Of a stretch of DNA of 64,000 bases, positions 43,912 through 52,182 are shown piece by piece. Position numbers and translations under genes: made by a program. Source of the DNA: Natribaculum breve (lineage in GTDB: Archaea; Halobacteriota; Halobacteria; Halobacteriales; Natrialbaceae); the NCBI RefSeq assembly GCF_023008585.1, contig NZ_CP095390.1, forward strand, positions 1,426,001 through 1,490,000. Direction: 5' to 3'. Every line of letters begins with the position of its first letter. Positions within the stretch are counted from its first letter, which is position 1. Under the pieces are notes generated by a model. That model did no database searches and was not told where the DNA came from. It saw only the letters and a program-made list of their open reading frames with translations.

Positions 43912-45137
43912 GAGTCGAACACCTCCACGTCCGGAGCGGCCCCGAGGTCGCGTTTCTCGGTCTCCTCGAGCACCGTCTCCAGGTCCTTGTCGCCACGGCC
44001 GGAGACGTTGACGACGACGAGGTCGCCGAGGTCCTCGTGGGCCTCCTCTACGTGGCCCAGCGCGTGTGCGGACTCGAGGGCGGGGATGATCCCCTCGAGT
44101 CGCGAGAGCCGGTGGAAGGCGTTCAGCGCGGCCTCGTCGTCGACGTTCACGGGCGTCACGCGCCCGGTTTCGACGAGATGTGAGAGTTCGGGACCGACGC
44201 CGGCGTAGTCGAGGCCGGCGCTGACGCTGTGTGATTCGACGATCTGTCCGTCGCCGCTCTGGAGAAGCTTCGTCATCGCGCCGTGGAGGACGCCGTCGGT
44301 GCCCGTCGAGAGCGTCGCGGAGTTGGGCGCGACGCCCTCGCGTTCGTCGATCTCGAGGCTCGAGCCGCCGGCCTCGACGGCGTAGAGCGAAACGTCTTCG
44401 TCGTCGACGAACGCGTGGAACGCCCCCATCGTGTTCGAGCCGCCACCGGCGCAGGCGACGACGCTGTCGGGGAGTCGGCCGGCCTGCCCCCGGATCTGCT
44501 CGCGGGCTTCCTCGCCGATCACGCTCTGGAAGTCCCGGACCATCGTCGGGAACGGGTGTGGACCGACGACGGAACCGATGACGTAGTGGGTCGTCTCGAC
44601 GGTCGTCGCCCAGTCGCGCATCGTCTCGTTGATCGCCTCCTTCAGGGTACCGCGGCCAGCCTCGACGGGATTGACCTCCGCGCCGTTCATCCGCATCCGG
44701 TAGACGTTCGGCCGCTGGCGGTTGACGTCGGTACGGCCCATGTAGATCTCACAGGGCATATCGAGGTGGGCGGCCGCCATCGCGGTCGCCGTCCCGTGCT
44801 GGCCCGCGCCCGTCTCGGCGATGATCCGCTCTTTGCCCATGTACTTCGCGAGGAGGACCTGTCCGAGCGCGTTGTTCAGTTTGTGCGCGCCGCCGTGGAC
44901 CAGGTCCTCGCGTTTGAGGTAGATCTCGCTGTCGTACCGTTCGCTCAGCCGATCCGCACGCTGGAGCGGGGTCGGTCGACCGCCGAAGTCCCGCATCCGC
45001 TCGCGGAACTCGTCCACGAAGCCGTCCTCGTTCTCGAGGACGTACCGCTCGTAGGCGTCCTCGAGTTCCTCGAGGGCTGGCATCAGCGCCTCGGGAACGT
45101 ACTGTCCACCGTAACTTCCGAAGGTGCTCTCGCTCAT
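43908..45137 (-). CDS. trpB: Tryptophan synthase beta chain
   Basis: TrpB joins indole and serine to tryptophan using PLP. The 409-aa protein begins [20 protein letters not shown] (TrpB1 type). It holds the PLP lysine in [15 protein letters not shown] (about residue 85), [20 protein letters not shown] and the phosphate-binding [14 protein letters not shown]. It overlaps trpA and trpC by ATGA at each end (43908-43911 and 45134-45137), so the three genes form one coupled operon. Confidence 0.97.
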   Translation of the reverse strand: MSESTFGSYGGQYVPEALMPALEELEDAYERYVLENEDGFVDEFRERMRDFGGRPTPLQRADRLSERYDSEIYLKREDLVHGGAHKLNNALGQVLLAKYMGKERIIAETGAGQHGTATAMAAAHLDMPCEIYMGRTDVNRQRPNVYRMRMNGAEVNPVEAGRGTLKEAINETMRDWATTVETTHYVIGSVVGPHPFPTMVRDFQSVIGEEAREQIRGQAGRLPDSVVACAGGGSNTMGAFHAFVDDEDVSLYAVEAGGSSLEIDEREGVAPNSATLSTGTDGVLHGAMTKLLQSGDGQIVESHSVSAGLDYAGVGPELSHLVETGRVTPVNVDDEAALNAFHRLSRLEGIIPALESAHALGHVEEAHEDLGDLVVVNVSGRGDKDLETVLEETEKRDLGAAPDVEVFDS

Positions 45138-45910
45138 GTGTGTCTCTCGGATCGCGTCAGTCGTCGCGTGTTCGCGGTCACGTCGCTATCGTCGCCGTGG
45201 TCCATGATCGCGCTTCCGACCAGCAGACCGTCGGCACCGGCCTCGCGCATCCGGCGGGCGTCCGCCGGCGAGGAGACCCCGCTCTCTGCGATCAGCGTCA
45301 CGTCGTCGGGAACGTGCGGCGCGACGGTCTCGAAGGTTTCGAGATCGACCTCGAGTTTCGCAAGATCGCGGTTGTTCACGCCGACGATTTCCGCGCCGGC
45401 CTCGAGGGCCGCCTCGAGTTCCCCGGCGTCGTGGACCTCGACGAGCACCTGGAAGCCGCGCTCGCGGGCGGCCGCCAGCAACGCGGCGAGGTCGTCCTCG
45501 ACGAAGCGGGCGATCAACAGGAGCAGGTCCGCCTCGACGACGTCGAGGTGTTCCTCGCGGAGGACGAAGTCCTTCCGGAGGACGGGGACGTCGACCGCCT
45601 CGCGCACTCGAGTCAGCGCCTCGGGCGAGCCGCCGAAGTGGGTCGGCTCGGTCAGCACCGAGATCGCGGCCGCACCACCGTCGACCATCGCCTCGGCGAG
45701 GTCGACGGGGTCGTCCCGTCGCGTTCCGTCGGTCGTCGGACTCGTCGGTTTCACTTCCGCGATCACCGGCGTGCGACCGTCGTCGGCGGCAGCGGCCAGC
45801 GCGTCCGGCAGCGACCGCGCCTCGACGGAGACGCGCTCGCCGCCGGCCCGCTCGCGGGCGGCCTCGAGGATCGACGCCACCGCGGGAGCGACGCCCGTTT
45901 CAGAGGTCAT
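45134..45910 (-). CDS. trpC: Indole-3-glycerol phosphate synthase
   Basis: TrpC closes the indole ring of CdRP. The 258-aa barrel protein has [14 protein letters not shown] (catalytic Lys), [20 protein letters not shown] (second catalytic Lys), [19 protein letters not shown] and [15 protein letters not shown]. It is the first gene of the trpCBA operon and overlaps trpB by ATGA. trpD, trpE, trpF and trpG are not in the window. An inverted repeat lies directly before its ATG. Confidence 0.96.
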   Translation of the reverse strand: MTSETGVAPAVASILEAARERAGGERVSVEARSLPDALAAAADDGRTPVIAEVKPTSPTTDGTRRDDPVDLAEAMVDGGAAAISVLTEPTHFGGSPEALTRVREAVDVPVLRKDFVLREEHLDVVEADLLLLIARFVEDDLAALLAAARERGFQVLVEVHDAGELEAALEAGAEIVGVNNRDLAKLEVDLETFETVAPHVPDDVTLIAESGVSSPADARRMREAGADGLLVGSAIMDHGDDSDVTANTRRLTRSERHT

Positions 45911-45913
45911 TAT

Positions 45914-45939
45914 TGTACATCGACGTACTCATATGTACA
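45914..45939 (-). promoter_or_regulatory. Candidate trp operator (TGTACAT inverted repeat)
   Basis: TGTACAT (45914-45920) and ATGTACA (45933-45939) are perfect 7-bp inverted repeats whose centres are 19 nt apart, about two helical turns. They lie 4 nt upstream of the trpC ATG, next to an A/T-run (45938-45945) that may be the TATA region. The position suits a repressor of trpCBA. Confidence 0.5.
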
Positions 45940-46004
45940 AAAAACTTGCGCCATCGCGCGAGACCTGGCGAATATTCAAGTCCACACCAGCCATGCGATG
46001 ACAC

Positions 46005-46475
46005 ATGGACGACGAAGCGGTCGCAGGCATCTACGCGCGAGAGTCGCCCTATCTCGAGCGATACGTGCAAGTCGGCGTCGCGAGCGGACGGGTACTGAGC
46101 GTCTCGTTCCCCGAGAAACCCGACGAGGACGCGACGCCGGACCACGACGTCCTCGATCGCATCTTCGAGTACCTAGACGCCGTCGACGAGATCACTTTCG
46201 ACGACGTACAGGTCGCCCTCACGGTGCCGACGGACAGACGCGCGGTGCTCGAGCAGGTCCGGACGATCCCCTACGGCGAGAGCATCGGCGTGACGACGCT
46301 CGCCCGCATGACGCCGGAACTCGATCCGGACGACGACGAAGACGTCACCCTCGTCCGAACCACACTCGCCGAGAACCCGGCCCCGATTCTGATTCCAGAC
46401 CACCGCGTCCGCGACGGCCCGAGCGCCGCGCCGCCAGCGATCGAACAGAAACTCCGCTCGCTCGAGAACCTCTAG
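46005..46475 (+). CDS. MGMT-like protein lacking the catalytic cysteine
   Basis: The 156-aa product resembles O6-alkylguanine-DNA alkyltransferases, with a C-terminal DNA-binding region (VRTIPYGESIGVTTLARMTP). The active-site motif, usually PCHRV, reads PILIPDHRVRDG with Asp132 in place of Cys. The Arg and the following DGP are kept. Methyl transfer should thus be impossible, as in alkyltransferase-like (ATL) proteins that flag damage for excision repair. It is divergent from trpC and overlaps the convergent membrane-protein gene by 4 bp. Confidence 0.82.
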   Translation: MDDEAVAGIYARESPYLERYVQVGVASGRVLSVSFPEKPDEDATPDHDVLDRIFEYLDAVDEITFDDVQVALTVPTDRRAVLEQVRTIPYGESIGVTTLARMTPELDPDDDEDVTLVRTTLAENPAPILIPDHRVRDGPSAAPPAIEQKLRSLENL

Positions 46476-46819
46476 TCGAGAACCCAGATCGCGTAGACGT
46501 ACAGCCCGATTCCGACGAACACCGCGACCGTCGTCACGAGGTCCAGTATCGGCGCCCGCGTCACGAGGTACGCGAACTGGCTGATCCCGCCGAGTACCAG
46601 ACAGATGCCAGCGCCCAGAATCGCCGAGCGTTCCCCACCCGACTCGCGGTACAGCGTCGCTCCGACCGCGATCGCGATCAGTCCGAAGACGGCGTCGGCG
46701 ACGTCTCTCGCGAGTGGATCTGCCGTGACTCCCGCGTAGACGACGAGCGTGAAGTACAGCACGATCCCGAGCACGATCGCCCTGTTGACCGACTCCGGGA
46801 CCTCGTCGAGTCCGTTCAT
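46472..46819 (-). CDS. Hypothetical membrane protein (115 aa)
   Basis: The product starts MNGLDEVPESVNRAIVLGIV and has four hydrophobic helices with short polar turns and no catalytic motif. I do not recognise the family. ATG at 46819 is preferred over the GTG four codons earlier because the TTATAAG box at 46844-46850 puts transcription start at the ATG. That box lies in a truncated copy of the dispersed hairpin repeat. Its 3' end overlaps the MGMT-like gene by 4 bp. Confidence 0.75.
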   Translation of the reverse strand: MNGLDEVPESVNRAIVLGIVLYFTLVVYAGVTADPLARDVADAVFGLIAIAVGATLYRESGGERSAILGAGICLVLGGISQFAYLVTRAPILDLVTTVAVFVGIGLYVYAIWVLD

Positions 46820-46843
46820 ACGCCGGGCCACGAGGGCCCGCCT

Positions 46844-46850
46844 CTTATAA
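46844..46850 (-). promoter_or_regulatory. TATA box derived from the repeat half copy
   Basis: On the complement TTATAAG is centred 28 nt before ATG 46819, the normal spacing of a leaderless haloarchaeal promoter. The sequence is the outer end of hairpin half copy D, where full copies read CGTTATGAC. Confidence 0.55.
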
Positions 46851-46872
46851 CGATGGCTGTGAGTCGTTATCA
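46845..46872 (-). repeat. Dispersed hairpin repeat, half copy D
   Basis: On the complement, directly at the stop codon of the CPBP gene, TGATAACGACTCACAGCCAT continues to CGTTATAAG. It matches the right arm of copies A, B and C (GACTCACAGCnATCGTTAT). The left arm is missing. It also supplies the TGA stop of the CPBP gene. Confidence 0.65.
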
Positions 46873-47772
46873 GCTACCCGTGGTCTCTGTCCACTCGAGT
46901 CCGAGTCCCTCGTGGACGACGAACTCGAGGGCGTTGACCAGGTAGTGGGCGACGATCACGACGAGTACGCTTCCCGTGACGACGAACGCGATCGCGAGAA
47001 CGAGTCCGAGCAATCCCGTGACCGCGATACCGGCCGGCCCCTGCATCCCGTGACCGAGCGCGAACGCGATCGACGAGACGATCGCGAGCAGCCACGGCGA
47101 GACGTCGAAGCCAGCCGAGAGTGCGCCGATCAACGCCGCCCGGAAGAGAAACTCCTCGAAGATCGCGACGGTCGGCAAGGCGACGCCCAGCAGGGCGGCC
47201 CAGCCACCGGGCGAGTCCGGCGCGAGCAGTTCGCGCAACTGCTCGCTGTGGTCGATCCCGAGACGCTTCGCGCTCGCCGCACCGAGTTCGTTCGCGACGT
47301 ACAGTCCGACGCCGAGTGCCGTCCCGACGACGGCGCCAGTGGTGAGGTACGCTCGAGTGAACGCGATACCGAGGTCGGCCGGGGGAATCTCCGTGTACAC
47401 CGCGGCGGCGAGCAGGATCGTCGCGAACAGCCCCTGTGAGAACGCGACGTTCGCGAGCAGTTCGCCCGTCGACAGCGACCGCAGCGAGTGCGACCCGCCA
47501 CGATCGAGGTCGCGGTCGTGTCCGTGTTCGACGACGCGTCCGGGGTCCGCCGGCAATTCGTCGTCGACCGATCCGTCGGCGAGTACGTCCGGATCGGACG
47601 CAGTCGACGCCGTGGTCGATTCTCGAGTCGGCGTCGGCGACTCGTCGCTCGGCGTCCGTGTATCGGCGTCGGCGTCAGAATCGGTAAACGCCGTGCTGGT
47701 GAGGTGTGAAAGAGCGAGAAGTAAGACGAGGACGACGCCCGTCAGTCCGGCGAACGTCGCCCAATCTGACAT
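46870..47772 (-). CDS. CPBP family intramembrane metalloprotease
   Basis: The 300-aa protein has an N-terminal membrane anchor, a long acidic Ser/Thr/Asp linker (about 30-95) and then a membrane bundle with CPBP/Abi motifs. These are EEFLFR (about 204-210), the His in AFALGHGMQG and the final HYLVNALEF. The family includes Rce1-type proteases that cut within membranes. Its start abuts the lonB stop with no gap (47772/47773), which suggests an operon of two membrane proteases. The stop codon lies in a repeat remnant. Confidence 0.88.
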   Translation of the reverse strand: MSDWATFAGLTGVVLVLLLALSHLTSTAFTDSDADADTRTPSDESPTPTRESTTASTASDPDVLADGSVDDELPADPGRVVEHGHDRDLDRGGSHSLRSLSTGELLANVAFSQGLFATILLAAAVYTEIPPADLGIAFTRAYLTTGAVVGTALGVGLYVANELGAASAKRLGIDHSEQLRELLAPDSPGGWAALLGVALPTVAIFEEFLFRAALIGALSAGFDVSPWLLAIVSSIAFALGHGMQGPAGIAVTGLLGLVLAIAFVVTGSVLVVIVAHYLVNALEFVVHEGLGLEWTETTGS

Positions 47773-49902
47773 CTACTGCGGGCTGGGATTCGATCCCCCA
47801 GCCGAGACCTGCTGGTCGAACGCCGAGCCGGTGATCGACTTGAGGCGGTCGAGCAGCGAGTCCTTCTCGGGTTCGCCCATCAGCGCGACGTCGAGCACCT
47901 CGCTGATGTTCGAGGCCGGGACGATCTCGATCATCTCTTCGTACTCGTCTTCGATCATCACGTCCTGTTCGTTGGCCTTGGGGATGATGACCGTGTCACA
48001 GCCGGCTTTCGCGGCGGCTTCGATCTTGTGCGTGACGCCGCCGACCGGGAGGACGTCACCCCGGACCGACAGCGAGCCGGTCATCGCGACCGACTGGTCG
48101 ACGGGGATGTCCTCGAGCGCCGAGATGACCGCCGTGGCGACGGTGATCGAGGCGGAGTCGCCGTCGACGCCCTGCTGGCCGGTCTGGACGAACTGGATGT
48201 GGATGTCCTTCTCCGAGAGGTCGACGTCCGAGAACTTCTTGATGATCGCGGAGACGTTTTGCACCGACTCCTCGGCCATCTCCTTGAGCTGGCCCGTCGC
48301 GATCACCTGTCCGCCGCCCTGGGCGGGGGCGATCTCGGCCATCACGGGGAGCATGATACCCGAGTCCTCGCCCATGACGGCCAGGCCGTTGACCCGACCC
48401 TCGACGCCAGCCTCGGTGACCTGCAACTCGTAGTCCTTGCGACGTTCGATGTAGTCGTCGGCGAGTTGCTGTTCGATCGAGCGCGAGCGCTCTTTGGCCT
48501 GGAGGACGTCCTCGCGTTCGGTGTACTCTTTGTCCTCGGCGCGGGCGATGTCGCCTGCGACCCGGACGAGCCCGCCGAGGTTCCGGAACAGGAGCGTGAG
48601 GTGCTCTTTGCGTCCCGCGCGGCGCTTTGCCTCGAGGATGATCTCCTCGACGGCCTCGCGCGTGAAGTGGGGCAGGCGGCCGTCGCGTTCGACCTCCTGG
48701 GCGACGAAGCGGGCGTACTTGCGACGCATCTCGGGAGTGTCCTCGATGGTGTCGTCCATGTACACCTCGTAGCCGTAGCCTTTGATCCGCGAGCGCAGCG
48801 CGGGGTGCATGTTCTCCATCGCGTCCAGGTTGCCGGCCGCGACCATGATGAAGTCGGTCGGGACGGGTTCGGTCTGGACCATCGCACCCGAGGAGCGCTC
48901 GGACTGGCCCGTGATGGCGAACTCGCCTTCCTGGATGGCCGTCATCAGCTTCTGCTGGCTGCGGATGTCGAGCGTGTTGATCTCGTCGACGAACAGCACG
49001 CCCTTGTTGGCCTTGTGGATCGCGCCGGGTTCGACGCGGTCGTGGCTCGGCGTCTCCATGCCACCGGACTGGAACGGGTCGTGGCGGACGTCGCCCAGCA
49101 GCGCACCGGCGTGGGCACCCGTCGCGTCCTCGAACGGCGCGGTGCGCTGATCGCCGTTGTTGACGATCATGTTCGGCACCATCGCGTCCGTGCCACGAGA
49201 GGTATAGCGGAAGATGAGCCAGACGATACCCGCGGCGAGGATGCCCAGCAGGATGTTGGTGGTGATGATCGCGTACCCGATGATGATCGCGATGATGATC
49301 CACATCAGGATCGAGCGCATCTGGTTGCGCTTGCGGGCTTCCTCCTTGTGCGCCTCGATAATCTGTTCGCCTTTGCCGGCGGGCACGGTGCGGACTTTCG
49401 GCTCGTTGCCGTCGTCCGGGTTGTGATAGACCAGAACGTCCTGCAGGTCCTCTTTCGGCAGCAACTGGCTCATCGCCTTCGCCAGCATCGACTTGCCCGT
49501 CCCGGGCGAGCCGATCATCATCACGTGGCGGCGCTGTTTCGCCGCCTTGATGATGATGTCCCGTGCTTCGTCCTGTCCGATGACCTGGTCGACGAGTCGG
49601 TCGGGGACCTCGATCTCCTCGGTCGAGTCGATCTGGAGGCCGCCGAGGAGGTCGTCCTCGGCGATCTCCTCGTCGATCTCGACGCCCGGATCGACCTCGA
49701 CCGAACTGCCGAGGTCTTCGACGGTCTCGATGTCGTCGTCTTCGTCGCCGGGGTCTGGACCGTCGTCGACGGTCTCGCCGACGTCACCGTCCTGGTCGTC
49801 GATCGAAGACCAGGAGTCTCCCTGTCGCTCCGTCGGCTCCTCGTCGGGAGCGTCCGAAGCGCGGTCTTTGGGAGGGTCGTCAACGTTCGTGTCGTTACTC
49901 AT
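47773..49902 (-). CDS. lonB: Membrane-bound ATP-dependent Lon protease, archaeal LonB
   Basis: LonB degrades misfolded and regulatory proteins and is essential in haloarchaea; it also affects carotenoid synthesis. The 709-aa product has an acidic N-terminal tail and an AAA+ domain (Walker A GSPGTGKSMLA at about 131, Walker B VLFVDEINTLD). Two membrane helices are inserted in the AAA domain (about 193-235; MWIIIAIIIGYAIITTNILL). The C-terminal protease domain has the Ser in GDSASITV (about 584) and the Lys in VGGVTHKIEAAAK (about 625). AAGTATATCA at 49941-49950 is the likely TATA box. Confidence 0.97.
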   Translation of the reverse strand: MSNDTNVDDPPKDRASDAPDEEPTERQGDSWSSIDDQDGDVGETVDDGPDPGDEDDDIETVEDLGSSVEVDPGVEIDEEIAEDDLLGGLQIDSTEEIEVPDRLVDQVIGQDEARDIIIKAAKQRRHVMMIGSPGTGKSMLAKAMSQLLPKEDLQDVLVYHNPDDGNEPKVRTVPAGKGEQIIEAHKEEARKRNQMRSILMWIIIAIIIGYAIITTNILLGILAAGIVWLIFRYTSRGTDAMVPNMIVNNGDQRTAPFEDATGAHAGALLGDVRHDPFQSGGMETPSHDRVEPGAIHKANKGVLFVDEINTLDIRSQQKLMTAIQEGEFAITGQSERSSGAMVQTEPVPTDFIMVAAGNLDAMENMHPALRSRIKGYGYEVYMDDTIEDTPEMRRKYARFVAQEVERDGRLPHFTREAVEEIILEAKRRAGRKEHLTLLFRNLGGLVRVAGDIARAEDKEYTEREDVLQAKERSRSIEQQLADDYIERRKDYELQVTEAGVEGRVNGLAVMGEDSGIMLPVMAEIAPAQGGGQVIATGQLKEMAEESVQNVSAIIKKFSDVDLSEKDIHIQFVQTGQQGVDGDSASITVATAVISALEDIPVDQSVAMTGSLSVRGDVLPVGGVTHKIEAAAKAGCDTVIIPKANEQDVMIEDEYEEMIEIVPASNISEVLDVALMGEPEKDSLLDRLKSITGSAFDQQVSAGGSNPSPQ

Positions 49903-49940
49903 AGAACTGTGTTCGGTACCAGAACCGAAGGGATTGCGAC

Positions 49941-49950
49941 TGATATACTT
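49941..49950 (-). promoter_or_regulatory. TATA box of lonB
   Basis: On the complement AAGTATATCA predicts a start near 49919, a leader of about 17 nt before ATG 49902. Confidence 0.5.
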
Positions 49951-50035
49951 TCTCCCTCACAACGACACGTACCTCCGGTCCTCGGGGCCCAACGCCACCG
50001 AATTCGAGGGTTTCGGCGGGAGCGACACCTCGCCA

Positions 50036-50045
50036 GCCTTAAGAG
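50036..50045 (+). promoter_or_regulatory. TATA box of nadM
   Basis: GCCTTAAGAG is centred 27 nt before ATG 50068, predicting leaderless transcription of nadM and the overlapping SAM hydrolase gene. Confidence 0.55.
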
Positions 50046-50067
50046 TTTCAGGGGCAACTGTCAGACA

Positions 50068-50592
50068 ATGACCCGGGGGTTCTACATCGGCCGTTTTCAG
50101 CCGTTTCACAACGGCCACCTCAACATGGTCGAACAGATCGCTGGCGACGTCGACGAACTGGTTCTCGGGATCGGCAGTGCCGGCGACTCACACACGACGC
50201 GGAACCCGTTTACCGCTGGCGAGCGCATCATGATGATCACGAAGGCGCTGGTCGACTACGACCTCGTGACCTACGCCGTCCCGATCGAGGACCTGGAGCG
50301 AAACTCCGTGTGGGTGAGCCACGTCCAGAGCATGAGTCCGGACTTCGACGTCGCCTACTCGAACAACCCGCTGGTCATCCAGCTCTTTCGCGAAGCCGGC
50401 GTCGAGGTCCGCCAGTCGCCGATGTTCAACCGCGAAGTGCTCGAGGGGACCGAAGTGCGCGAACGGATGATCGAAGACGGCGACTGGCAGTCGCTCGTCC
50501 CCGAGGCCGTCGTCGAGGTCGTCGACGAGATCAGCGGCATCGAACGGCTCCAGATGGTGAGCGAGACGGATTCGAACGGCAACCGACGATGA
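50068..50592 (+). CDS. nadM: Nicotinamide-nucleotide adenylyltransferase
   Basis: NadM makes NAD from NMN and ATP. The 174-aa protein is the archaeal form. The nucleotidyl-transferase motif GRFQPFHNGHLNMVEQIA sits at residues 8-25, and the C-terminal ISxxR/T-like loop appears as SYSNNPLVIQ and NREVLEGTEVRERM. The stop overlaps the start of the next gene (ATGA at 50589-50592). The leaderless TATA spacing supports ATG 50068. Confidence 0.95.
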   Translation: MTRGFYIGRFQPFHNGHLNMVEQIAGDVDELVLGIGSAGDSHTTRNPFTAGERIMMITKALVDYDLVTYAVPIEDLERNSVWVSHVQSMSPDFDVAYSNNPLVIQLFREAGVEVRQSPMFNREVLEGTEVRERMIEDGDWQSLVPEAVVEVVDEISGIERLQMVSETDSNGNRR

Positions 50593-51386
50593 TCACGCTC
50601 TCGTCGGACTTCGGCTCGCCGTATCCGGCGGCGATGAAAGGCGTCCTCCTCGAGCGGACGGACGCGAGACTGGTCGACGTCGCTCACGACTTCCCGCGAC
50701 AGGACGTGCGCGCGGCGGCGTTCTGGCTGCGCGAGGTGCTTCCCTACTTCCCGCCCGCGACGCACCTCGTGGTCGTCGACCCGGGCGTCGGCACCGACCG
50801 GAACGCCGTCGTGGTACGCGCCGGCGAGCACGCGCTCGTCGGCCCGGACAACGGCGTCCTCCTCCCCGCCGCGCGCGAACTCGCGGGCGGTGTCGACCTC
50901 GAGTACTTCCGCGTCGACGACGACCACGACGCGCTCCGTCCAACGAGAGCGGACGGAACGACCCCGTCACGGAGCAGCACCTTCCACGGCCGGGACGTCT
51001 TCGCCCCCGCCGCCGCCGCGGTCCACGAGACGTCCCTCGAGCGCCTCGAGACGCTCGCCGTCCTCGACCCCCTCGAGTCGGTCGTCGACCTCGCGCTCCC
51101 CGAGGCGACCGTCGACGGCGACCGGGCGAGCGGCGAGGTGCTCGTCGTCGACGACTTCGGCAACGTCGTCACGAACGTCCCCGGGCGCTACCTCGAGGGC
51201 TGTGACGCCGTCCGGGCGAACGGCGACCGGGTGCCGGTCGGCGACGCGTTCGCCGCGGTCGGCCCGGGCGAGAGACTGGCGGTCGTCGGCAGCCACGGCT
51301 ACGTCGAACTCGACGTCAACCAGGGCCGCGGCGACGAGGCGTTCGCCCTCGAGGCGGGCGACGAGGTGCGACTCGAGCGGGGCTGA
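50589..51386 (+). CDS. SAM hydrolase / SAM hydroxide adenosyltransferase (DUF62)
   Basis: The 265-aa product starts ITLSSDFGSPYPAAMKGVLL and continues with ATHLVVVDPGVGTDRNAVVV and GPDNGVLLPAAREL, the hallmarks of DUF62 enzymes. These use water to split S-adenosylmethionine into adenosine and methionine. A C-terminal barrel domain (VLVVDDFGNVVTNVPG) is present. Translational overlap with nadM suggests co-regulation of two adenine-containing cofactor reactions. The active Asp of SSDFG is intact. Confidence 0.92.
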   Translation: MITLSSDFGSPYPAAMKGVLLERTDARLVDVAHDFPRQDVRAAAFWLREVLPYFPPATHLVVVDPGVGTDRNAVVVRAGEHALVGPDNGVLLPAARELAGGVDLEYFRVDDDHDALRPTRADGTTPSRSSTFHGRDVFAPAAAAVHETSLERLETLAVLDPLESVVDLALPEATVDGDRASGEVLVVDDFGNVVTNVPGRYLEGCDAVRANGDRVPVGDAFAAVGPGERLAVVGSHGYVELDVNQGRGDEAFALEAGDEVRLERG

Positions 51387-51516
51387 TCGCACGCACGGTC
51401 GTCGTTCTCTCGACTCGACTCTCGGGTGTGGCGTTCGCTGCCGTTCGCCAGACGCTGTCGAAACAGTGTTCGAACGACGGGGGAGCGCCACTCGACGCGT
51501 CGAGGCAGCGTGGTAG

Positions 51517-51527
51517 GTAAAATACGT
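51517..51527 (+). promoter_or_regulatory. TATA box of the 51549 gene
   Basis: GTAAAATACGT is centred about 27 nt before ATG 51549, a leaderless arrangement. Confidence 0.5.
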
Positions 51528-51548
51528 TTTTGACCTTTCTGAATCGTT

Positions 51549-52061
51549 ATGTTCACGGATCGACGACTACCCGACGTGAAACGACGTACGTATCTCGGCT
51601 CGGCCGGCGCGGGTGTCGCCGCACTTGCCGGATACACTGCGAGAGGCACGTCGCAGCGCGGTTCACAGCCAGAGTATCACGGAGAGACAGCGGTCGTCTA
51701 CGACCACGACGACCTGGACCTCCGTCTCCGCCAGGAGGCCGTCCGTCTCGGGGAGACGGCCGAATTTGAGATAACTAATACGGGGAGTTCAGAGATCGTT
51801 CTCGGATGTAACAATCCGTGGGCAGTTCAGACGTATTCGGACGGAGACTGGCGACACGTCTTCTGGACCAGGGACCGATACTACCAGCTGTGTGCGACGA
51901 TTCTCGAACCGGGAAGGACGGTCGTAGAGCGCGTCACACTGACCGAGTCCGAACTCGAAGACGACGTCGGTGCCGACCTACGCCCTGGACGGCATCGATT
52001 CCTGCTTCTCGGTCCGTCACCCTTCGTGGCCGTCGATTTCGACGTCCGCGACGACGACTAA
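51549..52061 (+). CDS. Tat-exported protein of unknown function with beta-rich domain
   Basis: The 170-aa product has a twin-arginine-type N-terminus (VKRRTYLGSAGAGVAALAGY) and a secreted part of about 135 residues. That part is rich in beta-strand patterns (LRLRQEAVRLGETAEFEITN, LEPGRTVVERVTLTESELED), like a small immunoglobulin-type fold. Two cysteines (GCNNP, LCATIL) could form a disulfide. No family is recognised. It is alone between the DUF62 and thermosome genes. Confidence 0.75.
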   Translation: MFTDRRLPDVKRRTYLGSAGAGVAALAGYTARGTSQRGSQPEYHGETAVVYDHDDLDLRLRQEAVRLGETAEFEITNTGSSEIVLGCNNPWAVQTYSDGDWRHVFWTRDRYYQLCATILEPGRTVVERVTLTESELEDDVGADLRPGRHRFLLLGPSPFVAVDFDVRDDD

Positions 52062-52182
52062 ACAGCGCCTGCAGCGGCCAGTCGCGCTACGCAAAACCAC
52101 CTCCGAAGGAGAGAGTCTCGACAGACTGTTCTACGACCGGCGTCGAAAAAACGGAAAAACGGAAGACGGGCCGACGGTGCGC

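Noticed and set aside
46845..46872. Complete fourth copy of the hairpin repeat
   Set aside because: Only the right arm is present; the sequence beyond it is the CPBP coding region.
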